Shown here piece after piece: positions 52,757-61,051 of a stretch of 64,000 nucleotides of DNA. The notes below the pieces were generated by a model. The model was not told the origin of the DNA, searched no databases, and saw nothing but the letters and a program-made list of their open reading frames with translations. The position numbers were made by a program, and so were the translations under genes. This DNA is from a virus. The first letter of the stretch is position 1. Each line of letters begins with the position of its first letter. The DNA is taken from IMG/VR virus record IMGVR_UViG_3300025141_010453, positions 30,013 through 94,012 of that record. The stretch is one strand, 5' to 3'.

Positions 52757-52787
52757 TTTGATTATTAGTATAAGATACTTATATTTG
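52757..52787 (+). promoter_or_regulatory. Bacteroidetes-type promoter TTTG-N19-TATATTTG
   Basis: TTTG at 52757-52760 and TATATTTG at 52780-52787, giving a leader of about 20 nt before ATG 52811. It likely also transcribes the tmRNA, which has no other promoter in the 6-nt gap after the small gene. Confidence 0.75.
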
Positions 52788-52810
52788 TAACATAATTAAA
52801 TAATTAAACT

Positions 52811-53011
52811 ATGCCAAAATCCAAAAATAGAAAAAATCATAAGAAAAAAGTTCAAGCACGTAATATGAGAATTCGAGCAGAACAAAAACAAATGGTACAA
52901 CAACTTGATGACCTAAAAGAAAAATACACCAAAGAAATGGCTGATAAAGCTAAAGAATCTTCTGAAGAAGATAGTGGTGATGTACCTTTTACTTTGGGTG
53001 GTGATAAGTAA
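52811..53011 (+). CDS. Small basic-to-acidic protein upstream of tmRNA
   Basis: A 66-residue protein. The first 30 residues are basic (PKSKNRKNHKKKVQARNMRI) and the rest acidic and helical. Not recognised; possibly a nucleic-acid-binding regulator. The tmRNA begins 7 nt after its stop codon, so both probably come from one transcript. Confidence 0.7.
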   Translation: MPKSKNRKNHKKKVQARNMRIRAEQKQMVQQLDDLKEKYTKEMADKAKESSEEDSGDVPFTLGGDK

Positions 53012-53017
53012 TAATAT

Positions 53018-53428
53018 GGGGGTGACTGGAATTGATTGGCGTTGGTCAATTAATGTCAGCACGTCGAGCCTGAGTTAAGCTCGTAAAATCTGATTCATTT
53101 TTTTAACTGGCAAAACAATTGCTAAGTTGACGACTTTAGGGCTTGTCCGTGAAACGTCAACTGTAGCTATAGCGTAACTAAGTTACGAGATAGCTCCGGT
53201 TCAACTAAAGTAGATTTAAGGTTTGTAGCTTTAGTATAGAACTGTCATTTTATACAAACCAATCCCACTAGTACTGCTTGGGTGGTTAAATACAAGGTAG
53301 TTGAGGTTTCTCTGAGTGTTGTTTATTTTGTAAGAGTTACTTAAGATGTTAAGAATAAACTAAACGTGTAGGATAGATATTTTTTGAAGATGAACAAGAC
53401 GGGGGTTCGATACCCCCCACCTCCACCA
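53018..53428 (+). ncRNA. ssrA: Transfer-messenger RNA (tmRNA), complete
   Basis: A 411-nt gene. The 5' GGGGGTG (53018-53024) pairs with CACCTCC (53418-53424) with the G3-U wobble that marks alanine charging, and ACCA is encoded at the 3' end. The T-arm GGGGG-TTCGATA-CCCCC is at 53401-53417. CGAGC/GCTCG (53065-53083) followed by GTAAAA is the PK1 region, as in other tmRNAs. The block AAACTAAACGTGTAGGA near the 3' end is typical of Bacteroidetes. TTTTTTTAACT precedes GGC (53109), the resume codon by homology. Stems at 53125-53162, 53165-53195 and about 53197-53267 fit PK2-PK4. The reading frame of the tag is odd (see findings). Confidence 0.95.
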
Positions 53429-53434
53429 AAAGAG

Positions 53435-53456
53435 AAAAGGACCAAAAGGTCCTTTT
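53435..53456. terminator. Bidirectional intrinsic terminator after tmRNA
   Basis: AAAAGGACC (53435-53443), AAAA loop, GGTCCTTTT (53448-53456), followed by more T. On the minus strand it also ends the operon 59221 to 53459, since it begins next to that gene's stop. Confidence 0.92.
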
Positions 53457-53458
53457 TT

Positions 53459-54739
53459 TTATTTTAATAGTTTCACTAAACCTATGGGTTCTTCTTTAAG
53501 GATATTTATTAGTCCAACTTTTTCTTCGTTTACTGATACTTTTGCTATTTTCCCGTCTACAACTGTGTATTTTATTATATTCATGTCGTCTTTAAGAGCC
53601 TTATTAGTTCTCGCCTCGTCTTCAGGGTATAATAGTGGTGTACCTATTTCAAATTGTAATCTGTAGTTTAGTGTAGATGTTGATGTGTGGTTTTTCAATT
53701 CAGTAATGCCGTCAGTTTCTCCGTTCCTATCAGTTCCATGATATATACTAAATTGTCCTATTATTTCAGATGCGGGATTAAATATAGTTACTCTTTGGAA
53801 TGGGAAGGTATCGTCTTTATCATCATTTTTAGTTTTAAGTTCTGCAACTGCAAGAGCTTTTGCAAAATCGTCCACCAGTTCAGATGGCCAAACACCTGTG
53901 GTGTAAACCCCCTTAGCACTTTTTAGAAATAAGAATCCGTTGCGTTTTTCTATAATCTTCTTGTTTATCGTTTCTATTACTTGTTTGGTGGCAGCAGAAA
54001 TAGATTCAAAGTGACCAGCAGGTAAACTACCATCATTTTTATACTTAATAACTTCATATGGAGCGTCTATTGAATATGGGGCATCGTCTGGGTAACACCC
54101 AAACTTATTATTACAAAAATTATAGTCATTTTTTAAATCAACTCGTATTGAGTACTCACAAGATATCTCTTTAATACCTGTAGGAGGTTTATCGTCAACA
54201 CACTCTCCTAGATTTTTTTTACACCAATAATTGTCGGCCGTAGGGTCTAAACATCCATATATTTCTTCTGGTTCGTCTACTACCTGGTTATTGTTACTAG
54301 GGGTATAACATTGACAACTTCTATTACTCCAGGCCCTAGGTGATACACATGCATCGAATTCCGCTTTTAAGGCTGGGTCAAAAGAAGGGGAGGTATCGTC
54401 TAGTCTTTCAGCACAGGTTGCAGCTTTTAAATATTTACACACATATTTATCCGCTTGAATTAATGCATTTTTTGCATCCTTTGTTGCTTTGTTATCCCAA
54501 TCATTTATGGATGCAGCATCTATATTATGGAAGGCTTTTAGATACCCACATATCTGGGCGTCAGTTAAAAGGGCGGCGAAAGGCTCATCAATTGTACTTA
54601 AAAGCTTACCATTTACTTTTACTCCACTAGGTTCATACACATATGATGCATTATGTGTAAGATTATACTCATACATCGCGATGCCGTCACACTTATCGTT
54701 AGGGTGAACCCCTCTATTTCCACAAGGTAGTAATGCCAT
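53459..54739 (-). CDS. Cys-rich virion-associated protein with GC-DPxAxNY motif
   Basis: A 426-residue protein. IYGCLDPTADNYWCKKNLGE resembles the YGCTDPxAxNYxPxAxxDDGSC repeat of Bacteroidetes surface and secreted proteins; one copy is seen, with divergent spacing. About 17 Cys residues suggest disulfides or metal sites. No signal peptide. It is the last gene of a four-gene minus-strand late operon and could be part of a fibre or an injected protein. Confidence 0.55.
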   Translation of the reverse strand: MALLPCGNRGVHPNDKCDGIAMYEYNLTHNASYVYEPSGVKVNGKLLSTIDEPFAALLTDAQICGYLKAFHNIDAASINDWDNKATKDAKNALIQADKYVCKYLKAATCAERLDDTSPSFDPALKAEFDACVSPRAWSNRSCQCYTPSNNNQVVDEPEEIYGCLDPTADNYWCKKNLGECVDDKPPTGIKEISCEYSIRVDLKNDYNFCNNKFGCYPDDAPYSIDAPYEVIKYKNDGSLPAGHFESISAATKQVIETINKKIIEKRNGFLFLKSAKGVYTTGVWPSELVDDFAKALAVAELKTKNDDKDDTFPFQRVTIFNPASEIIGQFSIYHGTDRNGETDGITELKNHTSTSTLNYRLQFEIGTPLLYPEDEARTNKALKDDMNIIKYTVVDGKIAKVSVNEEKVGLINILKEEPIGLVKLLK

Positions 54740-54766
54740 ATTATTATCTTTTTTTATTTTTTACCA

Positions 54767-56572
54767 CTATTCTCTTCCAATTATGTCAGCAAATGATGCA
54801 CTAATCGCAGTAGTAAATTCATCTAAACTAGCTCGGACTTCAGTTTCATTACCTTCCTCATTTATCTCACACCCCACCATACATCTCATAAGAGTGTTAT
54901 ATGTCCCATCATCATCCATTTGTTTGACACATAAGTTATTAACACACGTATAAGATTCTCCAGGAATAGCATTTTCATCTGCTGGTTTAAACATATTATT
55001 TTCCCATTCACCATCTAATACCTTAAAACCAACAGTGCCTTGATTCTTGAAATCATCTGAATTAAGTTTTAAAAGTGCAGCGTTAAATCCATCTTTACTA
55101 TCGTACTCACCCTCAAACCCTTTTAGGTCCATAGTCTTTTGTAAATAAGCAAGTTGTGGAAATGTCATAGATTTTCCCAAACCTGAGTAAAGAGCCTGCT
55201 TACTGGAATCAATAGGTCGTGGCATTGTTATTCTAAATGTTTTCCATTTTGCTACCTCATCTATTCCTGCTTTTGCCAATGCTTTCATCTTTCCCTTTAA
55301 ATCTAATAGTGGTGCGTCGACAGCTGGGAAAGTTTCAGAATTTAAATATCTCATTACATCACTTGCCGTCCAACTATAATACCACGCACTATCGGCCTTA
55401 ATACCAAAAACTTTATTAAATGCTGACGGTACTTTATCAATATAAAACTGCATATTAGCGTTCATAATCTGCATTAGTGTAAGGTCCCCCACATTATCTT
55501 CTAATTGGCCAAATTCATATGCAATTTGATTGGCTATCAGTTTTGACCCCAGTTTATCCTGAGATAATGCATTCAAAATTGTATCTTCATTCGGGTTAGT
55601 TTTTTGTAATTCATCCCATATGATTTGAGCTGCCGCTTTAGCATCTGCTTCAGGTAGGCAGAAAACCTCTTTAACCTCAGGGGGCAATGAGGAGAAAAGT
55701 GCACCATCATCCCCTAATAAATTATCCATATCTGAAATATAGTTCGTAAGTTTTTCGTGTACCCACACAAAACCGGAAAGGATTAGTACCCTAGTAACAA
55801 TATTTTTAAGTACTGCAAATTTTCCTGGTTTGCCTAAAAAGGTTCCACCTCCTACCGCCATCCACTTTAACCATTTTAATGGCTTTGTTACTAGTGCTGT
55901 TATATCTGCAACGACTGCTCTTTTCCAACTTGATGGTAGATTGTCTAAATATTTTGCTGTAATCTCAGCATGTTGTGAATCGGTCATCAAACCAAATGCA
56001 TTCTTAAAATCTGTTAGGGTCTGCTTTACAATAACTTTTATAACCCCGTCTGGGTTATTGATGGCTTTCATAATAATATTAAATTCATCTATAAAGTCAG
56101 CATGTAATGCTTTTACAACTGAATCATCTGCATTTGATAATGTATTAACCATTTTTGTTATGTCGTATCCAACGTCCCCGGGAAATAGTAGTGTTGTTTT
56201 ATAATCTCTTCTTATAGCTGGCATTATAGTTTCGATAACTGATGTGTGGCCTGTCATAAATTTTAATACTGCTTTTAAATCATCAGTTTGGGTTAGTTTT
56301 GTATAATCTGTAATAATATTACCAGCCTCATCTAGTGCACCCAGTGATTTAACTTTCAACTTTAATTCTTTATTAAGTTTGGTCATCATTTTAGCGTCTA
56401 CTGATTTACCTACTTTTAATAGTGCTGTAATGAACCCTAGAAATTTATTTATCCCTGTTATCGCGTCTTCCTTAAGAATAACTTTGTTCTCAGTTAAGGT
56501 TTTACCTCTGTCATATTGGTTTAAATACTTTAATTTATTTATTTCTTTTAATAATTTTTTATTCATATCCAT
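54767..56572 (-). CDS. Large probable virion-internal protein
   Basis: A 601-residue protein. The N-terminus (MDMNKKLLKEINKLKYLNQY) is Lys/Leu-rich and contains several L-K-E and L-T-E sites suited to prohead-protease cleavage. A central stretch (WLKWMAVGGGTFLGK ... VLILSGFVWVHEKL) is moderately hydrophobic and could insert in a membrane. CVNNLCVK and CMVGCEIN near the C-terminus are Cys pairs. No enzymatic family recognised. Confidence 0.55.
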   Translation of the reverse strand: MDMNKKLLKEINKLKYLNQYDRGKTLTENKVILKEDAITGINKFLGFITALLKVGKSVDAKMMTKLNKELKLKVKSLGALDEAGNIITDYTKLTQTDDLKAVLKFMTGHTSVIETIMPAIRRDYKTTLLFPGDVGYDITKMVNTLSNADDSVVKALHADFIDEFNIIMKAINNPDGVIKVIVKQTLTDFKNAFGLMTDSQHAEITAKYLDNLPSSWKRAVVADITALVTKPLKWLKWMAVGGGTFLGKPGKFAVLKNIVTRVLILSGFVWVHEKLTNYISDMDNLLGDDGALFSSLPPEVKEVFCLPEADAKAAAQIIWDELQKTNPNEDTILNALSQDKLGSKLIANQIAYEFGQLEDNVGDLTLMQIMNANMQFYIDKVPSAFNKVFGIKADSAWYYSWTASDVMRYLNSETFPAVDAPLLDLKGKMKALAKAGIDEVAKWKTFRITMPRPIDSSKQALYSGLGKSMTFPQLAYLQKTMDLKGFEGEYDSKDGFNAALLKLNSDDFKNQGTVGFKVLDGEWENNMFKPADENAIPGESYTCVNNLCVKQMDDDGTYNTLMRCMVGCEINEEGNETEVRASLDEFTTAISASFADIIGRE

Positions 56573-56600
56573 TTTATTTTATTTTATTTTTTAATTTTTA

Positions 56601-58688
56601 CTACCATATTTCCCAATCACCAGACGATACACTGTCCTCTATTGATTGGTACGTAGGAAATTCCAATTTACCATACTCCGCCACTTCTAAATTTAATGAG
56701 TCTCCAACTAGTTTTTGAGCTTCAGAAAGATTTATTTCTCCATTTTGAAGTTGAGTTGCAAACCCGTCAATAGAAGTCGCTATTTCAGTCGACATCGTCT
56801 CAATTTTTCCTGTTACCCGATTTAAATTATATGGTTCTAAACAATCTAAATTTGGTCTCCAACCCCCACCAGGATTTGCCACTTCTTCTAATTCAACACC
56901 TACACATGAATCTTTAACTGGTATAATTTCTGGGAACATTGTTGCATCTCGCCATAATTTTATTAATAATAGTATATTGGGTGGCATCCCTGTTATTGCA
57001 TTGTCAAATATCCCCGTATAGTCCTCATCTCTACCTATGGCCCCATCACTAAGAGTTTTCTTAAATCCCCTATTATAAGGATATGTTTGGTTAAGAACTC
57101 TGTCATATCTATAATGATAATCATCATCTTTCATTTTTTCTGTTTGCCTACTCCATGCACTAGTTATTAAATCATCTGTGTCGTTAATAATACTTTGGAA
57201 AACCCATTTATTTGCCCCATACATTGCCCAACTTATTCCATATAATGCTGGAATTGCTCCTATTACAAATGGAGTCGCGGCTTTAAATGTGTCTGTAATC
57301 TTTATCATTACCTTTTCGGAGGTTGTAAGAGACTTCTGCATTTTTTGGAAATCTACCCAGCTCATTTTATCTATTCCATGCTTAACCCCCGCTGGTGTAG
57401 TTTTATAGATAACGAATTTATCTATAGTCTTTATGTCCGCTATAACAGCTCTTGCTTTTATAACTTCATCAGTATTTTTCAATAAAGGAGCAATTATCTC
57501 TTTATTCTTCATTGAGTAGTTTACTATTGCTTTTGAGTCCTTAGTTAACGATTTGTAAGCTGCTTCACCTGGCTCCTCAAAATATTTAAATGCTTTTATT
57601 ATCTCGTCAGTAGGTACTTTCTTAAATTTATTAAGATGTTTAAAATGTTTGAATAATTTGAATCCTGGTATTAGTTCTAGTAGCACTACTACTCCAGCTC
57701 CCCCTTTATTATCTAGTTGGTACATCGCAAAAGCGGATACTAATCCTGCCACTCCACTCACAATCCAGCCAACAGGCCCAAAAAACAAAGCGATAATACC
57801 AATCGCATCTGCGATATACTCTAGTGCTTTCCAAGTACCTAAACTAGTAAAAAAGTTATAAAGTGGGTCGTTCCAATCACTATCTACTTTTCCCATCACT
57901 AATGCATTTAAGTCACATTGTCTTTCCCAGTTACCAGGTCCAACAACTTCCAGAGCCCACGCTGCAAGATAATTAGGCATACCATGTGCTTCTCCGTAAG
58001 TTGTTCTAACATAATTTTGTAAACCATTATTATGTAAAAAGCCATTTCTTACACAAAACCTCCCCTCTTGTAAATTTTCATATAAAGTTTCTTCCCAGCC
58101 AGACTTTCCAGAATTGAACATCCCTTCGGTGCACCTTCCTTGTGAGGTCTTACCCCATTCACTTCTTGAATATATAGCACTTATTAGTGAAAGAAGTGAA
58201 TTTCCAGCTTTAGTATTTACGTGTACCCATTGATTGGTTGCGTTGTTTTCACTTCCCTTATATCTTGGTTGAATCTGACCATAAGTAGCTCCACCATACG
58301 AAGAGTAGTCACAAGGAAAATAAGCCAGTGTTAAGGCTGGGGAGTAGTTAACTCCTGGTGTCCAATCAGCTGGTGTTTTAGGAGCTGGTTTATATGCATA
58401 TTCTCCAGTATGAGTATAATGATTTGGTTTAGTTTTATATTTATTAATCTTATATCCTGGTACGAACTTCATGATACTTCCAGTAGAAGTATTTACATAA
58501 TATTCTCCAACAACAGCATCTCTAGTTGAAGATGGTGTTTTGGGATGTGGGTTAGTCACAGTTCCAAGTTCTCCAGATGGTGTAAAAAGCCATTCTTGTT
58601 CCTGTTCTTTAATTACATCGGTAACTATATAACTTATAAAATCTATTAATTCAGATTCTTTTAATATTAATGTTTTATTATTTTCCAT
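56601..58688 (-). CDS. Large probable virion-internal protein with leader motif and hydrophobic core
   Basis: A 695-residue protein. The start (MENNKTLILKESELIDFIS) has the shared ESELIxFI leader followed by V-I-K-E cleavage-type sites. The segment IIALFFGPVGWIVSGVAGLV (about 287-306) is a strong membrane-like helix, and a second (AATPFVIGAIPALYGISWAM) lies near 467-486. An ejected protein that forms a channel for DNA or protein delivery is plausible. It overlaps its upstream neighbour by 1 nt. Confidence 0.55.
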   Translation of the reverse strand: MENNKTLILKESELIDFISYIVTDVIKEQEQEWLFTPSGELGTVTNPHPKTPSSTRDAVVGEYYVNTSTGSIMKFVPGYKINKYKTKPNHYTHTGEYAYKPAPKTPADWTPGVNYSPALTLAYFPCDYSSYGGATYGQIQPRYKGSENNATNQWVHVNTKAGNSLLSLISAIYSRSEWGKTSQGRCTEGMFNSGKSGWEETLYENLQEGRFCVRNGFLHNNGLQNYVRTTYGEAHGMPNYLAAWALEVVGPGNWERQCDLNALVMGKVDSDWNDPLYNFFTSLGTWKALEYIADAIGIIALFFGPVGWIVSGVAGLVSAFAMYQLDNKGGAGVVVLLELIPGFKLFKHFKHLNKFKKVPTDEIIKAFKYFEEPGEAAYKSLTKDSKAIVNYSMKNKEIIAPLLKNTDEVIKARAVIADIKTIDKFVIYKTTPAGVKHGIDKMSWVDFQKMQKSLTTSEKVMIKITDTFKAATPFVIGAIPALYGISWAMYGANKWVFQSIINDTDDLITSAWSRQTEKMKDDDYHYRYDRVLNQTYPYNRGFKKTLSDGAIGRDEDYTGIFDNAITGMPPNILLLIKLWRDATMFPEIIPVKDSCVGVELEEVANPGGGWRPNLDCLEPYNLNRVTGKIETMSTEIATSIDGFATQLQNGEINLSEAQKLVGDSLNLEVAEYGKLEFPTYQSIEDSVSSGDWEIW

Positions 58689-59221
58689 TATAATAATGGG
58701 TTTGCTTTACCTCTGGTTGGTGTATAGGAATCAGCCCATTTACCTGTAGCTATCTGATTTGCGATTCCTCTTGCAATACCCGAGTCCCAAACACCCATAG
58801 AGGCTGTCCCTGCTCCCGCTGCATCATCTGATTCTCCACTTTCTGTACCATCATCTTGTTCACCTAATTCAAAAGCCATACGTGATTCTAATTCTGCAGG
58901 GTCAGAAATATAACTATCTTGGGGGCCATCACTATCAAAATTATAACCTTTTTTTATTTTAGAATAATTCGTTGTAGGTTCAGTAAATCCTTCATCTTCT
59001 AATTCTGGCTCTGAACCTAAAGAACCTTTGCTATCAAAATCGTAAGCCGGGGTTGTTGTGGAATCCGTATCAGGATAACCAAACTGTAAACCAGACATAA
59101 TATCTTCTTCAATCTCTTTTGTTGAGTATTTTTCTTTAGTGTTCTCTATAACTGGAGTTTCTTTTGGGGGGCCAAACATTAACTCTTTTAGACGGGTTAT
59201 TTCTTCTTGTATAGTAGGCAT
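58688..59221 (-). CDS. Small acidic probable virion protein
   Basis: A 177-residue, acidic, Ser/Thr/Gly-rich protein beginning PTIQEEITRLKELMFG, a short helix with I-x-E and L-x-E sites. A tandem-like pattern of DFDSKG and NFDSDGPQDS occurs in the middle. It opens the four-gene operon and its late motif is 17 nt upstream. Confidence 0.55.
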   Translation of the reverse strand: MPTIQEEITRLKELMFGPPKETPVIENTKEKYSTKEIEEDIMSGLQFGYPDTDSTTTPAYDFDSKGSLGSEPELEDEGFTEPTTNYSKIKKGYNFDSDGPQDSYISDPAELESRMAFELGEQDDGTESGESDDAAGAGTASMGVWDSGIARGIANQIATGKWADSYTPTRGKANPLL

Positions 59222-59238
59222 AGTATATTATTATATAA

Positions 59239-59246
59239 TATAAATA
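59239..59246 (-). promoter_or_regulatory. Late promoter motif TATTTATA (minus), 17 nt before ATG 59221
   Basis: Minus strand TTATATTTATATTATATA. It is the only motif for the 59221 to 53459 operon. Confidence 0.5.
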
Positions 59247-59276
59247 TAATAAAGATGGAGTAATTGCCTATCTAAT

Positions 59277-59555
59277 TTATTTTAATAGGTTTTTATTTTG
59301 GTTGATGTATGTGTGTAGACCTTCTTTTAATTCGTCAGGGTTTATTTGTTTCCGAATTTGTAGCGTATCCATATCATCATCATCATATCCACACCATTCC
59401 ACTTCTACAAATAAATCACATAAACTTTCTATTTCTTCGAACAAAATTTCAAGAGTTAGAGTTGTTTCTATATCATCTTCTCCTACTGTAAATTCTACTT
59501 CTATTGTTTCTCTTTCATCATTAACAAAGAAAGAGTGTATTTCTTCTATTATCAT
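59277..59555 (-). CDS. Small acidic protein of unknown function
   Basis: A 92-residue, strongly acidic protein (EVEFTVGEDDIETTLTLEI). The pattern of alternating beta-strands and acidic loops is compatible with a small DNA-mimic or adaptor; that is speculation. Not recognised. No exact late or host-type promoter is seen immediately upstream. Confidence 0.55.
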   Translation of the reverse strand: MIIEEIHSFFVNDERETIEVEFTVGEDDIETTLTLEILFEEIESLCDLFVEVEWCGYDDDDMDTLQIRKQINPDELKEGLHTYINQNKNLLK

Positions 59556-59604
59556 AATATTTAATCTTTTGTACCTTTTAAATATTACGTAATAAAGAAA
59601 AATC

Positions 59605-59988
59605 TTATAATCTTCTAGATTTTAACCAAAAAATTTCTCTACCAGCACGAGTTTCTAGTGCTCTAAGTTTTTGTGTGGATTTTTTGAGGTCTACCCCTTC
59701 AGCTCTTTGGAGGTCTTGCATTAAATATTCATTAAATTCTAATATGTCGGCAAGTAACTCTTCAGAATATTGTACTCTATCCTGTAACTGAGTAATTTGT
59801 TCCTCCATGAGTGCCATTATTTCTTCTGGGCTAAGGACTCTTTCCAGTTCATCTTCTAAATTGTCCCCCATCATCATTTCTTCATCTTCTAATGTTGCTA
59901 AGACTTCGTCATCCCCTAATTCTTGTTCTACTATCTTTTGAATCAACCCTGTTAGTTGTTCTTCAGTTAATGTTAATTTTTTTGCCAT
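59605..59988 (-). CDS. Helical late protein with leader motif
   Basis: A 127-residue protein. MAKKLTLTEEQLTGLIQKIV followed by EQELG matches the shared late leader, with I-V-E as a cleavage-type site. The remainder is acidic then basic coiled coil. Probably packaged in or associated with the head. Late motif 16 nt upstream. Confidence 0.6.
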   Translation of the reverse strand: MAKKLTLTEEQLTGLIQKIVEQELGDDEVLATLEDEEMMMGDNLEDELERVLSPEEIMALMEEQITQLQDRVQYSEELLADILEFNEYLMQDLQRAEGVDLKKSTQKLRALETRAGREIFWLKSRRL

Positions 59989-60004
59989 TGTTAATTACTT
60001 TTTA

Positions 60005-60012
60005 TATAAATA
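60005..60012 (-). promoter_or_regulatory. Late promoter motif TATTTATA (minus), 16 nt before ATG 59988
   Basis: Minus strand GTATATTTATATAAAAAG. Back to back with the host-type promoter at 60027-60057 on the plus strand. Confidence 0.55.
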
Positions 60013-60026
60013 TACCCATAGTTTTA

Positions 60027-60057
60027 TTTGTCTCTTAAATTATTTATATTATCTTTG
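60027..60057 (+). promoter_or_regulatory. Bacteroidetes-type promoter TTTG-N19-TATCTTTG, 4 nt before ATG
   Basis: TTTG at 60027-60030 and TATCTTTG at 60050-60057; ATG of a small gene at 60062. Leaderless transcript expected. Confidence 0.78.
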
Positions 60058-60061
60058 CATT

Positions 60062-60223
60062 ATGAAAGAAAAACTTAAAACACATAAGCTGATAGGTATA
60101 GATGACACTAATCATGAACGATTAGTTAATGTGGGTAAACTAAAACAAAAAGGTTTAGCTCATAAAGCTTACTGGAGTATGGGCAAGTCTTACTACTGGG
60201 TTAAACGAGGAAATAAAATATAA
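60062..60223 (+). CDS. 53-residue basic protein
   Basis: Short ORF supported by a consensus promoter exactly in front of it. The product starts MKEKLKTHKLIGIDDTNHER and ends with an aromatic and basic segment (AYWSMGKSYYWVKRGNKI). Not recognised. Another small ORF follows after 4 nt and a hairpin terminator closes the pair. Confidence 0.65.
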   Translation: MKEKLKTHKLIGIDDTNHERLVNVGKLKQKGLAHKAYWSMGKSYYWVKRGNKI

Positions 60224-60227
60224 TATT

Positions 60228-60407
60228 ATGACTAGTAATCAAGAAGACACGATGTATGTCATCCACACTAAAGTGGAAGAATTAAATATATCTCGGGAAT
60301 TTCATACTCAAGTAGAAAAAATGTGTACTCAGGACAAACATAAATGGAAAGATATGTGTGAGAAATGGGAATACGCATTTAATAAAGTTAAAAATAAAGC
60401 AAAATAA
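60228..60407 (+). CDS. 59-residue charged protein
   Basis: Short ORF in the same transcript as the 53-residue gene. The product (TSNQEDTMYVIHTKVEELNI ...) is helical with two Cys and a basic end (NKVKNKAK). Not recognised. Early phage proteins of this size often bind host factors. Confidence 0.55.
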   Translation: MTSNQEDTMYVIHTKVEELNISREFHTQVEKMCTQDKHKWKDMCEKWEYAFNKVKNKAK

Positions 60408-60434
60408 AAACCCTGGCCGTCGCCAAGGTTTTTT
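60408..60434 (+). terminator. Intrinsic terminator after small early genes
   Basis: AACCCTGG-CCGTCG-CCAAGGTT with one mismatch, followed by T6; positioned 1-2 nt after the 59-residue gene's stop. Confidence 0.75.
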
Positions 60435-60546
60435 TTACAACTCATAAGTTATTTAAAATCCGGTATTAGTTTAAATCTTTTGGTTGCGGGAAAAAACTTT
60501 AACTAATTGCAACCCTTTCAAATTACTTATCCTGTTCTACTACTTT
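60435..60546. other. Non-coding gap with inverted repeat
   Basis: About 110 nt without an ORF. GGTTGC (60482-60487) and GCAACC (60509-60514) could pair around a 21-nt A-rich loop. It lies downstream of the beta-barrel gene on the minus strand and could be its terminator or a small structured element; no T run follows. Confidence 0.35.
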
Positions 60547-60969
60547 TTAGAATTTATATGACAAACCAAGATTGAAAGTGCCCTCTCTTTCTTCGTTCTC
60601 ATCTTCTTTTAATCCCATACTATAGTTTGGTTCAACATTAAGACCTTTCCATACATTGAAGGAATACCCAATCCCAACAGTTAAGTTGTCTAAAGTTTCT
60701 TCAGTTGGTGCTTGAAGTGATACGTAAGCATCTCCTTTAAGATTGTATCTTCCCCATAAGTCATAAACTGTTTCACCTTCAGCGTCTTCACCGTTTTGAA
60801 TGAAACCTACAGTCCACGTGTCATTTAAAGCATACCCAATACCGAAGTTTTGAGTTACTTTATCCATCGTTTCCTCTTGGTCACCGTCATAAGTAGTAAC
60901 TACAGTAAATTGTGCTGATGCAACTAATGTCATCAAAGCTACAGCGGATGTTAAAATTAATTTTTTCAT
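60547..60969 (-). CDS. Secreted small beta-barrel, outer-membrane-type protein
   Basis: A 140-residue protein with a signal peptide (MKKLILTSAVALMTLVASA, cut before QFTV). After it come alternating amphipathic strands (WTVGFIQNG, YVSLQAP, VGIGYSFNVW, FNLGLSYKF), ending in Phe, as outer-membrane barrels do. About eight strands fit an OmpX/OmpW-size barrel. Phage-encoded outer-membrane proteins can mask receptors or block superinfection; that is inference. The signal peptide is Bacteroidetes-like. Confidence 0.75.
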   Translation of the reverse strand: MKKLILTSAVALMTLVASAQFTVVTTYDGDQEETMDKVTQNFGIGYALNDTWTVGFIQNGEDAEGETVYDLWGRYNLKGDAYVSLQAPTEETLDNLTVGIGYSFNVWKGLNVEPNYSMGLKEDENEEREGTFNLGLSYKF

Positions 60970-61051
60970 TTAAATATTATTTTTTTAACTTTTATATTTT
61001 TGATATTCTTTTTAAGATGCTCAAAAATAAACATCTCTTTTCATTACTGTG

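Noticed and set aside
53401-53428. An isolated tRNA gene ending in CCA
   Set aside because: There is no tRNA anticodon arm at normal distance; the 5' acceptor strand lies 400 nt upstream, so this is the 3' end of tmRNA.
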